A DNA stretch of 64,000 nucleotides from Proteiniborus sp. MB09-C3 (GCF_030263895.1 NZ_CP127161.1:1798001-1862000); one strand, 5' to 3'; positions 8,313-16,362 are shown, counted from the stretch's first letter. Notes: generated by a model from the sequence alone, not told the origin. Program-made: numbers and translations.

Positions 8313-8736
8313 AGGCGCGTTCCTCCAAATAGCGTTTTAGTAACTCAAAAGAGCTTGTCCGTCGATACTGTACGGTGCTTCTCGGAATTTTATAGAGTTC
8401 TGCGATTTCCACGTCGCTCATTTCAAAGAAATAATACAGTAAGACGGCGTTGCGTTTTTCTTCCGGCAAGCTGTGCAGGGCTTCGGCAAGCAGCTTTGCG
8501 GTGATTTCCTTTCCCGCCACACAAAAGGATTGTTCAGCTTCATCATCTGCAAAATAGCGGTCATAGGTGTAAAGCTGATTTTCCTCCTGCGGGGTAAGGT
8601 CTGAAAAAGTTACCTCGCGTAACTGCTGCCATTTCGTCTGCTTGTGGGCGTTGGCTGCTTCGTTCTTCAACGTCCGTTTGCAAAAGCCGTTAAAGGCGCA
8701 ACGGATTTGCCACTGGGTACGAACAGGTTCATTCAT
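8305..8736 (-). CDS. Sigma-70-like regulator (Tn916 Orf7 type)
   Basis: Start set at ATG 8736, behind a strong AAAGGAGGTGA; a longer frame to 8961 reads through a terminator and is not coding. The 143-aa product ends in a sigma region 4 helix-turn-helix: ALHSLPEEKRNAVLLYYF, then DVEIAELYKIPRSTVQYRR. Region 2 is short or absent. In Tn916 the corresponding protein is a positive regulator of ICE transfer genes. A strong terminator lies 128 bp upstream at 8864-8895, so expression probably depends on readthrough or on a promoter in 8740-8860. Stop overlaps the next gene by 8 nt. Confidence 0.85.
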   Translation of the reverse strand: MNEPVRTQWQIRCAFNGFCKRTLKNEAANAHKQTKWQQLREVTFSDLTPQEENQLYTYDRYFADDEAEQSFCVAGKEITAKLLAEALHSLPEEKRNAVLLYYFFEMSDVEIAELYKIPRSTVQYRRTSSFELLKRYLEERAYD

Positions 8737-8863
8737 GGTATTCACCTCCTTTCGCAACCGCGAAAGCGGGTGATGATTTCCCCTTTCGTAAACCCTCAAC
8801 AAATGGAATTTGAGAACTGCCAAAGTTTCCGATAGATTTCTTGAAAAATTTTTGAGAAAAATC

Positions 8864-8895
8864 AAAAAAAGCCCGGCTGAAAAATACAGCCGGGC
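8864..8895 (-). terminator. Strong intrinsic terminator upstream of sigma-like gene
   Basis: GCCCGGCTG (8871-8879) pairs perfectly with CAGCCGGGC (8887-8895); on the minus strand seven T follow (8870-8864). It ends the 36-codon ORF transcript and may act as an attenuator for the sigma-like gene. Confidence 0.9.
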
Positions 8896-8915
8896 ATGAG
8901 TGGAACTATTAGATT

Positions 8916-9026
8916 TTAGTCGGTGATGTGTGTGTTCATATTGATAGCCGTAATATCCCATTGGAGAGAATAGGCTTTTTTTGATAAGTTGAAATTAGGT
9001 GGAGCATGGGGATTAAAAATAGACAC
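8916..9026 (-). CDS. 36-aa small ORF with strong RBS, unknown function
   Basis: Minus-strand GTG at 9026 preceded by AAAGGAGG with 7-nt spacing; reads MSIFNPHAPPNFNLSKKAYS... and ends ...NTHITD at TAA 8918-8916, just before the terminator at 8895. The GTG lies in the 3' arm of a 9-bp hairpin (GACACGGCG 9022-9030 / CGCCGTGTC 9047-9055) whose loop holds the Shine-Dalgarno sequence, so translation could be gated by structure. An Arg-rich 19-codon frame (9072-9013) overlaps its start. No family recognised. It could be a regulatory leader peptide or the relic of a longer gene. Confidence 0.55.
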   Translation of the reverse strand: MSIFNPHAPPNFNLSKKAYSLQWDITAINMNTHITD

Positions 9027-9055
9027 GGCGATACCTCCTTTGATACCGCCGTGTC
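9022..9055 (-). promoter_or_regulatory. Hairpin enclosing the RBS and start of the 36-aa ORF
   Basis: GACACGGCG (9022-9030) and CGCCGTGTC (9047-9055) are exact complements with a 16-nt loop containing AAAGGAGG on the minus strand. Confidence 0.6.
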
Positions 9056-9106
9056 CTTAAAAAAGGGCGCAATTAATACACCCTCCGTAATTCGTCTTTT
9101 TCAAAA

Positions 9107-9137
9107 GGAAAACGGCGGTTATGCTTTAACCGCCGTT
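9107..9137 (-). terminator. Terminator of the lipoprotein gene
   Basis: AACGGCGGTT (9111-9120) / AACCGCCGTT (9128-9137), 10-bp perfect stem; minus strand continues TTCCTTTT. Confidence 0.7.
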
Positions 9138-9196
9138 GTGCGTGACCAATGTAAACAAAATCACCATTACAACAACGGTTTAGTTTTTAGGTGTTG

Positions 9197-10477
9197 TCAA
9201 TTCAATGATTGGATATTGCTCTGTAAATCATGGGCTTGAAAGGCGGCAATATCAATGTTTGCTTGAATTTCAGTGTTGTTAAACTGTTGTTCCAGTCTGC
9301 TTGTTTCTGCCTTTAACGTCAGTTCGCCATTTATAAGCTCATTTTCTGTTTGTTTATCAATGAAAGTCTTAATCCCGTCCGTAATCCCAATAAGAAAAGT
9401 GTCCCGTTCTTGAACGCTAAGACCTTTACTATCCAACACGGTATAGTTGAGGATATAATCAATGAATAATTCAAAAACAGGAATTTCCTGCCCGTCCACT
9501 ACCTCGGTTTCCCTTTTTTCAATGCGGTATCGGAGGGACGGCGTTTTGCTTTTGTTCTGAAATTTTGCGGTAAACTCCTGACTTGTTGCTTCCAAAGTAA
9601 TAGTGAGAAAAGCCCGTTCTTCATCAGAAAGCGTTACTTGAATGTCATTCATTGAAATATCTCTTTGCACTCTTGCATAGCTGTCCTGAAAGCCCTCCTT
9701 TTGCACCAATTCAATGTAGTTCTGAAAAAAATCCTCTACGGACATTTCTTGATAGCCCTCTGCTTTAAGAGATAATAGTAGACGATAATCTGCTTCTGTG
9801 CCTACATCGCCCCGCTGCTCCGTAACCGTTTCCCCGTTAGGGAGTATCCTTTCTGATGGAGCATTATTTACCCGGTAAGATAGCTCTGCCATAATTTGAA
9901 AAGCAGCATTACTAAATTCTTCTGATAGTTTTTGGGCTTTTATTTCCAGAGCCTTTTGCATTTCAATCTCATTAGAAAGCTGCTCGGCTGTGCCGCCATT
10001 TACAACATCTTCAAAACCTGCCACCATTTCAGAAATGGCGCGGTTTCGTTCATCCATCAAAATATTTTCCGCGTTATCAATGGCATAATGGATTGTGTAT
10101 TCCGTTGTGGAAATATCCTTTATGACAGAGCCTTGAAAGCTCCATTCATTCCATTTTTCAGCGACCGTCGGGACAAGAACATATTTGACAAAATAAGCGT
10201 CTGTATTGGTGTCGTGTATGCTTACATCTTTACCAACGCTATCAAGTAAAGAAAAATAGCCTTTTTCATCTGTTGAAATAGTCTGCCATACTTTTCCCCG
10301 GTATTCTGCTATGCTCATGTTCTCATAGTCATCAAACCGCAAAGCCAAAATCTCGGCGGGTACATCTGAAACAACGGAATCTGTGGTTGAATATGGCTGT
10401 GCCATATCGGAGCAGCCCCCAAAAAATCCAATGCAAAGCAACATAGCTAAACTTGATATAATCCTTTTAATTTTCAT
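9197..10477 (-). CDS. Predicted lipoprotein of unknown function in the two-component cargo
   Basis: 426 aa; AGGAGG precedes ATG 10477. Residues 1-22 form a lipoprotein signal peptide with lipobox GFFGGC, so the mature protein should be anchored on the outer face of the membrane. The rest is soluble, mixed alpha/beta, with long helical segments (about 130-200) and no motif I recognise. It lies immediately downstream of the response regulator/sensor kinase pair on the same strand, but a strong terminator (10568-10605) and a 145-bp gap separate them, so it is a likely regulated target or a ligand sensor for the kinase. Its composition resembles the TCS genes more than the conjugation block. Confidence 0.6.
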   Translation of the reverse strand: MKIKRIISSLAMLLCIGFFGGCSDMAQPYSTTDSVVSDVPAEILALRFDDYENMSIAEYRGKVWQTISTDEKGYFSLLDSVGKDVSIHDTNTDAYFVKYVLVPTVAEKWNEWSFQGSVIKDISTTEYTIHYAIDNAENILMDERNRAISEMVAGFEDVVNGGTAEQLSNEIEMQKALEIKAQKLSEEFSNAAFQIMAELSYRVNNAPSERILPNGETVTEQRGDVGTEADYRLLLSLKAEGYQEMSVEDFFQNYIELVQKEGFQDSYARVQRDISMNDIQVTLSDEERAFLTITLEATSQEFTAKFQNKSKTPSLRYRIEKRETEVVDGQEIPVFELFIDYILNYTVLDSKGLSVQERDTFLIGITDGIKTFIDKQTENELINGELTLKAETSRLEQQFNNTEIQANIDIAAFQAHDLQSNIQSLN

Positions 10478-10567
10478 AGATAAACCTCCTGTTTTATTGG
10501 AATGATTTCAGTTTATTCCTGTTGTTTGGATTGGAATTGAATTGATTATGGAGCAAATATGGAGTTG

Positions 10568-10605
10568 AAAAAGGACTATCAAGTTTTTAACTTGATAGCC
10601 CTTTT
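10568..10605 (-). terminator. Terminator after sensor kinase gene
   Basis: AAAAAGG-CTATCAAGTT (10568-10584) pairs with AACTTGATAG-CCTTTTT (10589-10605). Symmetric A/T tails could allow use from either strand, but only the minus-strand gene ends here. Confidence 0.85.
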
Positions 10606-10622
10606 TCTGCGAATGTCTGTAT

Positions 10623-12023
10623 TTAGAACATAATAGTAAAAATCACACCGTCTTTTGAATTTTCCATACCGTATTTTGCTTCGTGCATATCTAATACGCG
10701 CTTCACAATGTATAATCCTAAACCGCTGCCCCCGGTTTGACGGCTGCGGGAGTGGTCGGGGCGGTAAAACGCTTCAAAAATCCTGCTTAAATCTTCCTCC
10801 GCAATATGCGTACCCGTATTCTCAATCGAAAAGTAAATGCTTTCGTCCCTTGTCGTCATAGAAACCGATACCCTGTTTCCGGCAGGGGAATATTTTAATG
10901 CGTTAATAATCAGATTGTCAAATACTCTTTTTAATAGCTGAATATCGCCATTATAAATTACATTGTCGGGTAAATCTGTATTTAGCTGCATTTCATTCTG
11001 TATAAAAGCGTCCTCCTGCGCGATAAGGCATTGCTTTACCAATAAAGCTAAGTCAAAAGGCTTACGACTACATACATATTCCGGGGCTTCCATTCTTGAA
11101 ATTATCAGCAATTCCTGTACCATTGTTTCCAACCCATTCAACGCTTGAAGTGATTGAATGAGGTATGTGTCCCGGTCTTTATATCTTCCAATACCGCTAA
11201 TCATGCCTTGAAGCTGTCCCTTTACAATGGTAATCGGTGTTTTAAGCTCATGGGATATGGCAGAAAAAAGCTCTGTCCGCTGCTGCTCCAGTTGCCTTTC
11301 TCGGTTAATGTCGTCTGATAATTGAGCATTTGTTTTTTCAAGCTCTTTCAAGGTAAAAGACAATTTTTCTGCTAAAGCAGACAGATTATGATATACCGTC
11401 CCTAATTCGTCCGTTCGGCTCGTTTTATAGTTCAGGTCAAAATCCAAGGCAATCATTTTTTTAGAAGCCTTGCTGATTTTCACAATGGGATAGGTAATGT
11501 ACCGGGAATATACAAAGGCTGCAAAAATAGAGATTACTAAAACCATAACAATAAGGTACGGAAATATGCGGTTTACAGCTTCCACCGCATAATTAACAGC
11601 CTGTGAGCCGTCGGCAAAGAAAAAGGTAAATTCTTCTGTGTTGTCCGCGAAAGTAAAGCGGTATTCTCTTGTCCGCTGGATTGCATAATAATCCTTTATG
11701 TCTTTCTTCAAGGAGCCGTTTCCAAAAACTTCTAATCCGCTTTTGTCAAATATGTGAAGCTCCACACCGTCACCATATCTGTCTTGTGCGGTTTTTTCAA
11801 TATCCATTGCGATAACCATAATATCATCATAATCAACATGTTTTAATTCTTCCGTGATATTATCCGCAAAAGATTTGACAGCTTCCAAGTCTACCTGATT
11901 AGGATAGGTTTTGGGAATAAGCCATGCGATAAAGGCATATGTGGCAATACAGCATATCGTCAGTAAGAGCATAGTCAAAAGAAAAATCTTTGTCGTCAAA
12001 GAGCTTTTATATTTCTTTATCAA
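10623..12023 (-). CDS. Membrane sensor histidine kinase with HAMP domain
   Basis: 466 aa. Two membrane segments (about residues 12-37 and 148-172) flank an extracytoplasmic sensing domain of about 110 residues. HAMP linker follows, then the dimerisation/phosphoacceptor motif FSAISHELKTP (His) and the ATPase domain with N-box NLIINALKYSP and G-box GGSGLGLYIVKRV. The start overlaps the response-regulator stop by 17 nt, so the two are cotranscribed. The layout recalls the VanS-like kinases often carried by Tn1549-type elements, but no vancomycin-resistance enzymes are nearby, so the signal is unknown. The lipoprotein downstream is the only obvious candidate output or co-sensor. Confidence 0.92.
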   Translation of the reverse strand: MIKKYKSSLTTKIFLLTMLLLTICCIATYAFIAWLIPKTYPNQVDLEAVKSFADNITEELKHVDYDDIMVIAMDIEKTAQDRYGDGVELHIFDKSGLEVFGNGSLKKDIKDYYAIQRTREYRFTFADNTEEFTFFFADGSQAVNYAVEAVNRIFPYLIVMVLVISIFAAFVYSRYITYPIVKISKASKKMIALDFDLNYKTSRTDELGTVYHNLSALAEKLSFTLKELEKTNAQLSDDINRERQLEQQRTELFSAISHELKTPITIVKGQLQGMISGIGRYKDRDTYLIQSLQALNGLETMVQELLIISRMEAPEYVCSRKPFDLALLVKQCLIAQEDAFIQNEMQLNTDLPDNVIYNGDIQLLKRVFDNLIINALKYSPAGNRVSVSMTTRDESIYFSIENTGTHIAEEDLSRIFEAFYRPDHSRSRQTGGSGLGLYIVKRVLDMHEAKYGMENSKDGVIFTIMF

Positions 12024-12675
12024 TTCTGTACCCCACCCCTCTAATGGTATCTATCAAATCTATGTCTAATTTTTTACGCAAGTTTTTTATATGAGTGTCT
12101 ACAATACGCTCGTCACCGTAAAAATCATACTTCCACAAAAGATTGATTAAATTATCCCTTGTTAGTATTCTTCCCTGATGGGAAAGAAGCTCCCGCAATA
12201 TTTCAAATTCCCGTGGCGTTAGCTCAATGTTATTACCATCAACATAGGCTTTGTAAGCGTCAACATCTAATTGCAAATTTTTATATTTTATAAACTGGCT
12301 GTCTTTATCGTTCGCTGATGTGCGCCGTAAAACAGCAGTAAGTTTCCGCATTAATACAGGCATTGAAAAGGGCTTCGTCACATAATCGTCCGCTAATAAA
12401 TCAAACCCTTTGATTTGATCATTCTCACTATCCATAGCGGTCAAGAAAATAATTGGAATATTTGACCTCTTTCTAATTATTTCACAAACGCTATACCCAT
12501 CTATTTTAGGCAGCATAATATCCAGCAGAACCAATTCAAAATTATGTGTTGAGAAAAGCGTTACAGCTTCCACGCCGTCCGAGGCTAAATATACCTCAAA
12601 TCCCGCTTCCTGAATATAATCGTGCAATAGCTCTTGTATAGATATATCATCTTCAACAATCAAAATTTTCTGCAT
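12007..12675 (-). CDS. OmpR/PhoB-family response regulator
   Basis: Start set at ATG 12675 with GGGAGGTG five nt upstream; a frame start at 12690 would place the RBS inside the gene. 222 aa. Receiver domain with acidic pair VEDD (residues 7-10), phosphoacceptor Asp52 in LLDIMLP and the conserved Lys in VTKPF; winged-helix DNA-binding domain from about 125, with TPREFEILRELL and VDTHIKNLRKKL ending GVGYRI. Pairs with the kinase directly downstream. Probable targets are the lipoprotein gene and its own operon. Confidence 0.93.
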   Translation of the reverse strand: MQKILIVEDDISIQELLHDYIQEAGFEVYLASDGVEAVTLFSTHNFELVLLDIMLPKIDGYSVCEIIRKRSNIPIIFLTAMDSENDQIKGFDLLADDYVTKPFSMPVLMRKLTAVLRRTSANDKDSQFIKYKNLQLDVDAYKAYVDGNNIELTPREFEILRELLSHQGRILTRDNLINLLWKYDFYGDERIVDTHIKNLRKKLDIDLIDTIRGVGYRIDKEI

Positions 12676-12726
12676 TGTGACACCTCCCATTCAAATCTAT
12701 CATTCTAATTTGTAGTACATATGGAG

Positions 12727-12900
12727 CTACGGATTATTTTTATATCGCTCATCTTTCGGTTTCTCTGCGTCTTTTGGAATAAGCCACATACGACTAAAAC
12801 GGGCAACGCCCGGTATTCTGTTTTCTTCGCAAAGTTTTTGCACTCGCCGCTCTGAAATACCCCACTTTTTTGCGGCTTCCGGGGCAGAGATATATTCCAT
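12727..12900 (-). CDS. Excisionase-like winged HTH protein
   Basis: 57 aa if started at ATG 12900 (RBS GGACGGGTG); an upstream ATG at 12924 is possible. The sequence EYISAPEAAKKWGISERRVQ then PGVARFSRMWLIPKDAEKP is the MerR/excisionase-type HTH seen in small ICE proteins that read helix-turn-helix plus a wing. It could be a recombination directionality factor or a simple repressor. It is divergent from the XRE regulator and has its own promoter (12933-12961). Confidence 0.75.
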   Translation of the reverse strand: MEYISAPEAAKKWGISERRVQKLCEENRIPGVARFSRMWLIPKDAEKPKDERYKNNP

Positions 12901-12932
12901 ACTCACCCGTCCTTTCATTAGCATTATCCTAT

Positions 12933-12961
12933 ATTATATACGGCGAACCGAATAATAGCAA
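12933..12961 (-). promoter_or_regulatory. Sigma-A-type promoter of the excisionase-like gene
   Basis: Minus strand TTGCTA (12961-12956), 17-bp spacer, perfect TATAAT (12938-12933), about 30 bp before the start codon. Confidence 0.65.
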
Positions 12962-12986
12962 GTATATTTTATGATTTATTTAAGTC

Positions 12987-13011
12987 AATCATATGCTATG
13001 TGTAATCATAT
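12987..13011. promoter_or_regulatory. Direct repeat AATCATAT in divergent regulatory region
   Basis: AATCATAT at 12987-12994 and 13004-13011, 17 bp start to start, between the excisionase-like gene and the XRE regulator; a candidate repressor site. Confidence 0.3.
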
Positions 13012-13055
13012 CTAAAGCATGGGGTGAGCAGTAAAATGTAGTAGGGTGAAATAAT

Positions 13056-13409
13056 ATGAATCGAAAAATCGACAAATACGATTTTAAGGCTTTCGGTCAA
13101 GCCATAAAAGCAGCACGAAAAGCAAAGGGAATATCGAGAAACCAATTAGCAGAACAAATGAACATAGCCCCTCGATATATTGCGTCCATTGAGAACAGCG
13201 GACAGCACCCAAGCCTACAAATCTTTTATGAGCTTGTTACTCTTTTAGATGTATCGGTAGACCAATTCTTTTTTCCAAATAAGGTAACAGAAAAATCCAC
13301 GCAGCGCAGACAGCTTGACAGTCTGCTTGATGATATAAGCGACAAGGGATTACAAGTTGTCACCGCCACCGCAAGAGAGATTAAGGAAGTCGAAACAGGG
13401 GACGCATGA
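13056..13409 (+). CDS. XRE/Cro-family transcriptional regulator
   Basis: 117 aa. HTH at residues about 12-66 with RKAKGISRNQLAEQMNIAPR and YIASIENSGQHPSL, the typical Cro/CI fold; C-terminal 45 residues are charged and probably mediate dimer contacts. GTAGGGTGA precedes the ATG. Transcribed divergently from the excisionase-like gene and ahead of the mobilisation genes, with a terminator at 13443-13480, so it is likely the ICE repressor that keeps excision and transfer off. Confidence 0.85.
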   Translation: MNRKIDKYDFKAFGQAIKAARKAKGISRNQLAEQMNIAPRYIASIENSGQHPSLQIFYELVTLLDVSVDQFFFPNKVTEKSTQRRQLDSLLDDISDKGLQVVTATAREIKEVETGDA

Positions 13410-13442
13410 ATGTCCATACCACAATCGAATAATTATTGAAAA

Positions 13443-13480
13443 GCGTTGCAACCTTTGAGGATTGCAGCGTTTTTTCTTTT
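13443..13480 (+). terminator. Terminator after XRE regulator
   Basis: GCGTTGCAA (13443-13451) pairs with TTGCAGCGT (13462-13470) with G-U pairs, followed by TTTTTTCTTTT. Confidence 0.75.
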
Positions 13481-13535
13481 GCGCTTCTTTGGCAAAATGG
13501 GTTTTTCTTTTGTTGTAGGTAGTAGGGAAAAAGAA

Positions 13536-13620
13536 ACGTAGCAAGCATAGGAAAGGGGTACCCTTTCCGTATTTTGCCCTACAAAATTGCTTGTTGGGAA
13601 GTATCCCAAACCCTCTAAAA
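13536..13620 (+). other. Putative oriT, copy A, upstream of mobC/relaxase
   Basis: Contains the near-palindrome GGAAAGGGGTACCCTTTCC (13550-13568) and, after a 16-nt variable part, TTGCTTGTTGGGAAGTATCC, whose TTGGGA/TCCCAA arms form a hairpin, then CAAACCCTCTAAAAA. A second copy in inverted orientation lies at 22833-22937. Position directly before MobC and the relaxase is where oriT is expected. The nick site itself is not identified. Confidence 0.55.
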
Positions 13621-13640
13621 ACGGAAAGGAGCGGCGGCGT

Positions 13641-13970
13641 ATGAACGGACGAAAAAGGACAGTGCAAATCAAGTTTCGTGTGACGGAAGAAGAACGCACA
13701 TTGATAGAGGAAAAAATGAAGCTCATACCCACCCGCAATATGGCGGCGTATCTGCGGAAAATGGCAATCGACGGGTACATCATTCAGATAGACCATAGCG
13801 ACATAAAGGCAATGACAGCAGAGATACAGAAAATCGGGGTTAATATCAATCAGATAGCGCGGCGCGTGAACAGTACAGGCAGCGCATATCAAGAGGACAT
13901 AAACGAGATAAAGGGGGCGTTAGATGAGATATGGCGGTTACAAAGATTAAGCCTATTAAAAGCACATTGA
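13641..13970 (+). CDS. mobC: MobC-like relaxosome accessory protein
   Basis: Start set at ATG 13641, after GGAAAGGAG; the frame is open to 13587 but that part is the oriT-like sequence. 109 aa. Ribbon-helix-helix-like N-terminus (RTVQIKFRVTEEERTLIEEK) and the MobC signature NINQIARRVNSTG. MobC proteins bind oriT and help the relaxase melt and nick it. Overlaps the relaxase start by 40 nt, so the two are translationally coupled. Confidence 0.88.
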   Translation: MNGRKRTVQIKFRVTEEERTLIEEKMKLIPTRNMAAYLRKMAIDGYIIQIDHSDIKAMTAEIQKIGVNINQIARRVNSTGSAYQEDINEIKGALDEIWRLQRLSLLKAH

Positions 13971-15280
13971 GCAAAGCCCTTGACTATATTCAAAACCCGG
14001 ACAAGACAGACGGAAAAATGCTTGTTTCCTCTTTCGGCTGTTCCTTTGAAACGGCAGACATTGAGTTTGGATTTACCCTTTCGCAAGCGTTGGATAAGGG
14101 AAACAACCTCGCTCACCATTTAATACAATCCTTTGAGCCGGGGGAAGTGGATTATCAGACCGCCCATGAAATCGGGCGGCAGCTTGCCGACGCTGTTACC
14201 AAAGGGCAGCATGAGTACGTTTTGACGACGCATATTGACAAGGGTCACGTCCATAATCACATCATTTTTTGTGCGGTCAATTTTGTAGACCTCCACAAGT
14301 ACAATTCCAATAAAAGAAGCTATTACGGCATACGGAACATGAGCGATAAGCTGTGCCGGGAACATGGCCTATCCATTGTCGTTCCGGGCAGAGGAAGCAA
14401 GGGAAAAAGCTATGCGGAGTACCAAGCAGAAAAGACCGGGACGAGTTGGAAAGGAAAGCTGAAAATTGCGGTTGATACCCTTATCCCCCAAGTGTCCGAT
14501 TTTGAAGAATTATTGCGCCGATTGGAAGCGGCGGGCTATGAAATCAAGCGGGGAAAATATATATCATGCCGCGCACCCGGACAAGAACGGTTTACCCGTT
14601 TGAAAACCCTCGGCGCAGATTATACAGAGGAAGCCCTAACAGAACGTATCAAGGGCAGACGCACCCGCGCCGCTAAAGCCCCACGGACAGAGAAAAAGGG
14701 CGTTTCCCTGCTGATAGATATTGAAAACAGTATCAAGGCGCAGGAGAGCCGGGGATATAAGCAATGGGCGAAAATCCACAATCTGAAACAGGCGGCAAAG
14801 ACGCTGAACTTCTTAACGGAAAACCGTATAGAACAGTATACGGACTTGACCGCTAAGATTGCGGAAATCGCGGCAGAGAGCGAACAGGCCGCCGACGCAT
14901 TAAAGACCGTCGAAACCCGGCTTGCGGACATGGCGGTGCTGATTAAGAATATCACTACCTACCAAAAGACAAAGCCCGCCTATGACGCATACCGCAAAGC
15001 AAAAAACAAAGAGAAATACCGCGCAGAGCATGAAAGCAATATCATTCTGCATGAAGCGGCAGCCAAAGCGTTAAAGGCGGCGGGTGTGTCCGGCAAGCTC
15101 CCGAATGTCGCCGCCCTGCAAGCAGAGTATGAAAGTCTGCAAGAGGAAAAAGAAAAGCTATATGCCGAATATGGCAAACTGAAAAAACAGGTCAAGGAGT
15201 ACGACGTTATCAAACGGAACATAGACAGCATTTTACGGCAGGACAAAGAGCCTGAACGGGGAAAGGAAACGGAACGGTGA
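13931..15280 (+). CDS. MobA/VirD2-family relaxase
   Basis: 449 aa. The N-terminal strand with catalytic Tyr candidate (LSKALDYIQNPDK, residues about 16-28) and the metal-binding histidines GHVHNH (His106, His108, His110) with upstream THIDK are the hallmarks of MOB-P relaxases. The C-terminal third (about 290-445) is a long coiled coil. The enzyme would nick oriT, remain bound to the 5' end and pilot the strand through the VirD4/VirB4 channel encoded on the right. The start lies within mobC. No frameshift or truncation seen. Confidence 0.9.
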   Translation: MAVTKIKPIKSTLSKALDYIQNPDKTDGKMLVSSFGCSFETADIEFGFTLSQALDKGNNLAHHLIQSFEPGEVDYQTAHEIGRQLADAVTKGQHEYVLTTHIDKGHVHNHIIFCAVNFVDLHKYNSNKRSYYGIRNMSDKLCREHGLSIVVPGRGSKGKSYAEYQAEKTGTSWKGKLKIAVDTLIPQVSDFEELLRRLEAAGYEIKRGKYISCRAPGQERFTRLKTLGADYTEEALTERIKGRRTRAAKAPRTEKKGVSLLIDIENSIKAQESRGYKQWAKIHNLKQAAKTLNFLTENRIEQYTDLTAKIAEIAAESEQAADALKTVETRLADMAVLIKNITTYQKTKPAYDAYRKAKNKEKYRAEHESNIILHEAAAKALKAAGVSGKLPNVAALQAEYESLQEEKEKLYAEYGKLKKQVKEYDVIKRNIDSILRQDKEPERGKETER

Positions 15281-15357
15281 TAATGTATATTTATGGTAGA
15301 AATACAGTGAAAAAAGTGATACGATATAATTATCCAACAATAACAGGAGTTTTCAGA

Positions 15358-15609
15358 ATGGCAGAAAAGAATATGCCGGATTACGATACAATCCAAGCCG
15401 CCGTTGCAGGTAAAGCATGGGCAGTGAAAAAGGTGCTTGACTGTTATTCAGGCGAATTAGACAAGCTCGCAACGGTTGAAAAGAAGCAGCCGGACGGAAG
15501 CATGAAAAAGGAAATTGACGCGGATATGCGGCAAACTCTTGTGCTGAAGCTCATAGAAGCTATCCCGCAATTTCTGTCTGCTTGGCGAAATGGAAAGAGA
15601 AGCGTATAG
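15358..15609 (+). CDS. HTH-domain protein, paralogue of the Orf8-like protein
   Basis: Start chosen at ATG 15358 because AGGAG lies 8 nt upstream; a frame start at 15277 has no RBS. 83 aa. It aligns with the 83-aa protein at 8061-8312: acidic, same length, with DADMRQTLVLKLIEAIPQF corresponding to DEDIRDRLRSKLMRAVLSF. Lies just after the relaxase. Probably a DNA-binding regulator of ICE transfer; why the element has two copies is unknown. Confidence 0.65.
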   Translation: MAEKNMPDYDTIQAAVAGKAWAVKKVLDCYSGELDKLATVEKKQPDGSMKKEIDADMRQTLVLKLIEAIPQFLSAWRNGKRSV

Positions 15610-15611
15610 CA

Positions 15612-15932
15612 ATGGGAACAAAAAACCATAAACAGATAAACGGCAAACTTCTACGGACAGATAAGCAATTCCGGCACTTAAAGCAGCGGCAGAAAGAGAA
15701 CATCAGCGCATGGCTGTATGAGGAATACCGCCGCTTATGGATAGAAACCGGGCATGAGCCACACCAACGGAACAACTGGAAAATCGTAGCTGCTGTCATG
15801 GAACGGATAGAAGCTGCGGATATATGGATACCGGAATTTGAGGTACGCGATTATTTCTATCGGCGCAAAAGCCACTACCGCAATCGGATTGAAAAAGAGC
15901 TTCAACAGGCAGAGGAAACGGAGGGATTATGA
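15612..15932 (+). CDS. Conserved ICE protein of unknown function
   Basis: 106 aa from ATG 15612 (an alternative ATG at 15582 would overlap the previous gene). Highly charged, helical, rich in Arg/Glu/Trp (WLYEEYRRLWIETG, FEVRDYFYRRKSHY), no signal peptide or membrane segment. Reminiscent of small DNA-binding proteins but no motif is decisive. It sits in a tight run of small genes after the relaxase, two nt from the next start. Confidence 0.55.
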   Translation: MGTKNHKQINGKLLRTDKQFRHLKQRQKENISAWLYEEYRRLWIETGHEPHQRNNWKIVAAVMERIEAADIWIPEFEVRDYFYRRKSHYRNRIEKELQQAEETEGL

Positions 15933-15933
15933 T

Positions 15934-16302
15934 ATGACACGCGGGGAAATATGGAAAGATTTTTTCAAGAAAACGGTTTTGCCCGCCGCTATTGCATTAT
16001 TTCTATTCTTCATGTTCAAATCAGTATTTACCAATAACAGCGAAACAAATTATTTTTATGTATGGCTGTGCTGCGGTATCCCATTTGGTATTCGCCGTAT
16101 GTTTGTCTGGCTTGTGCCGCATGGGTATGACTTAGGCGGTACGGTGGGAATTATCGCCCTCAATTTCATTTTGGGCGGTATCATTGGCGGCATCATTCTG
16201 ATATGGCGGCTTCTTTGCGCCGCGTGGTACATACCTTTGACAGCGTACCGATTGTTGACGATAGGCAAAGGCAATACGGTTGAAATCAACTTTAAGGAAT
16301 AA
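15934..16302 (+). CDS. Small membrane protein (DUF6050-like)
   Basis: ATG 15934 follows GGAGGG; the longer frame from 15838 overlaps the preceding gene and is rejected. 122 aa with three membrane segments (about residues 14-32, 40-55 and 65-95, the last Gly/Ile-rich, LGGIIGGIILIW). Known as a conserved ICE passenger near the relaxase (DUF6050 by memory). May belong to the mating apparatus or be an entry-exclusion factor; no direct evidence. Confidence 0.55.
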   Translation: MTRGEIWKDFFKKTVLPAAIALFLFFMFKSVFTNNSETNYFYVWLCCGIPFGIRRMFVWLVPHGYDLGGTVGIIALNFILGGIIGGIILIWRLLCAAWYIPLTAYRLLTIGKGNTVEINFKE

Positions 16303-16362
16303 GCGCAAAAAAGAACGGGACAGGTAGAAAAATACATAAGATTTCAGACATAGGGGGTTCAA

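Noticed and set aside
8737-8961. N-terminal extension of the sigma-like gene
   Set aside because: Crosses a strong terminator and overlaps the 36-aa ORF in another frame; RBS supports ATG 8736.
13350-13892. 180-codon minus-strand frame
   Set aside because: Shadow of the XRE regulator, oriT-like region and mobC; unlike coding sequence in composition.
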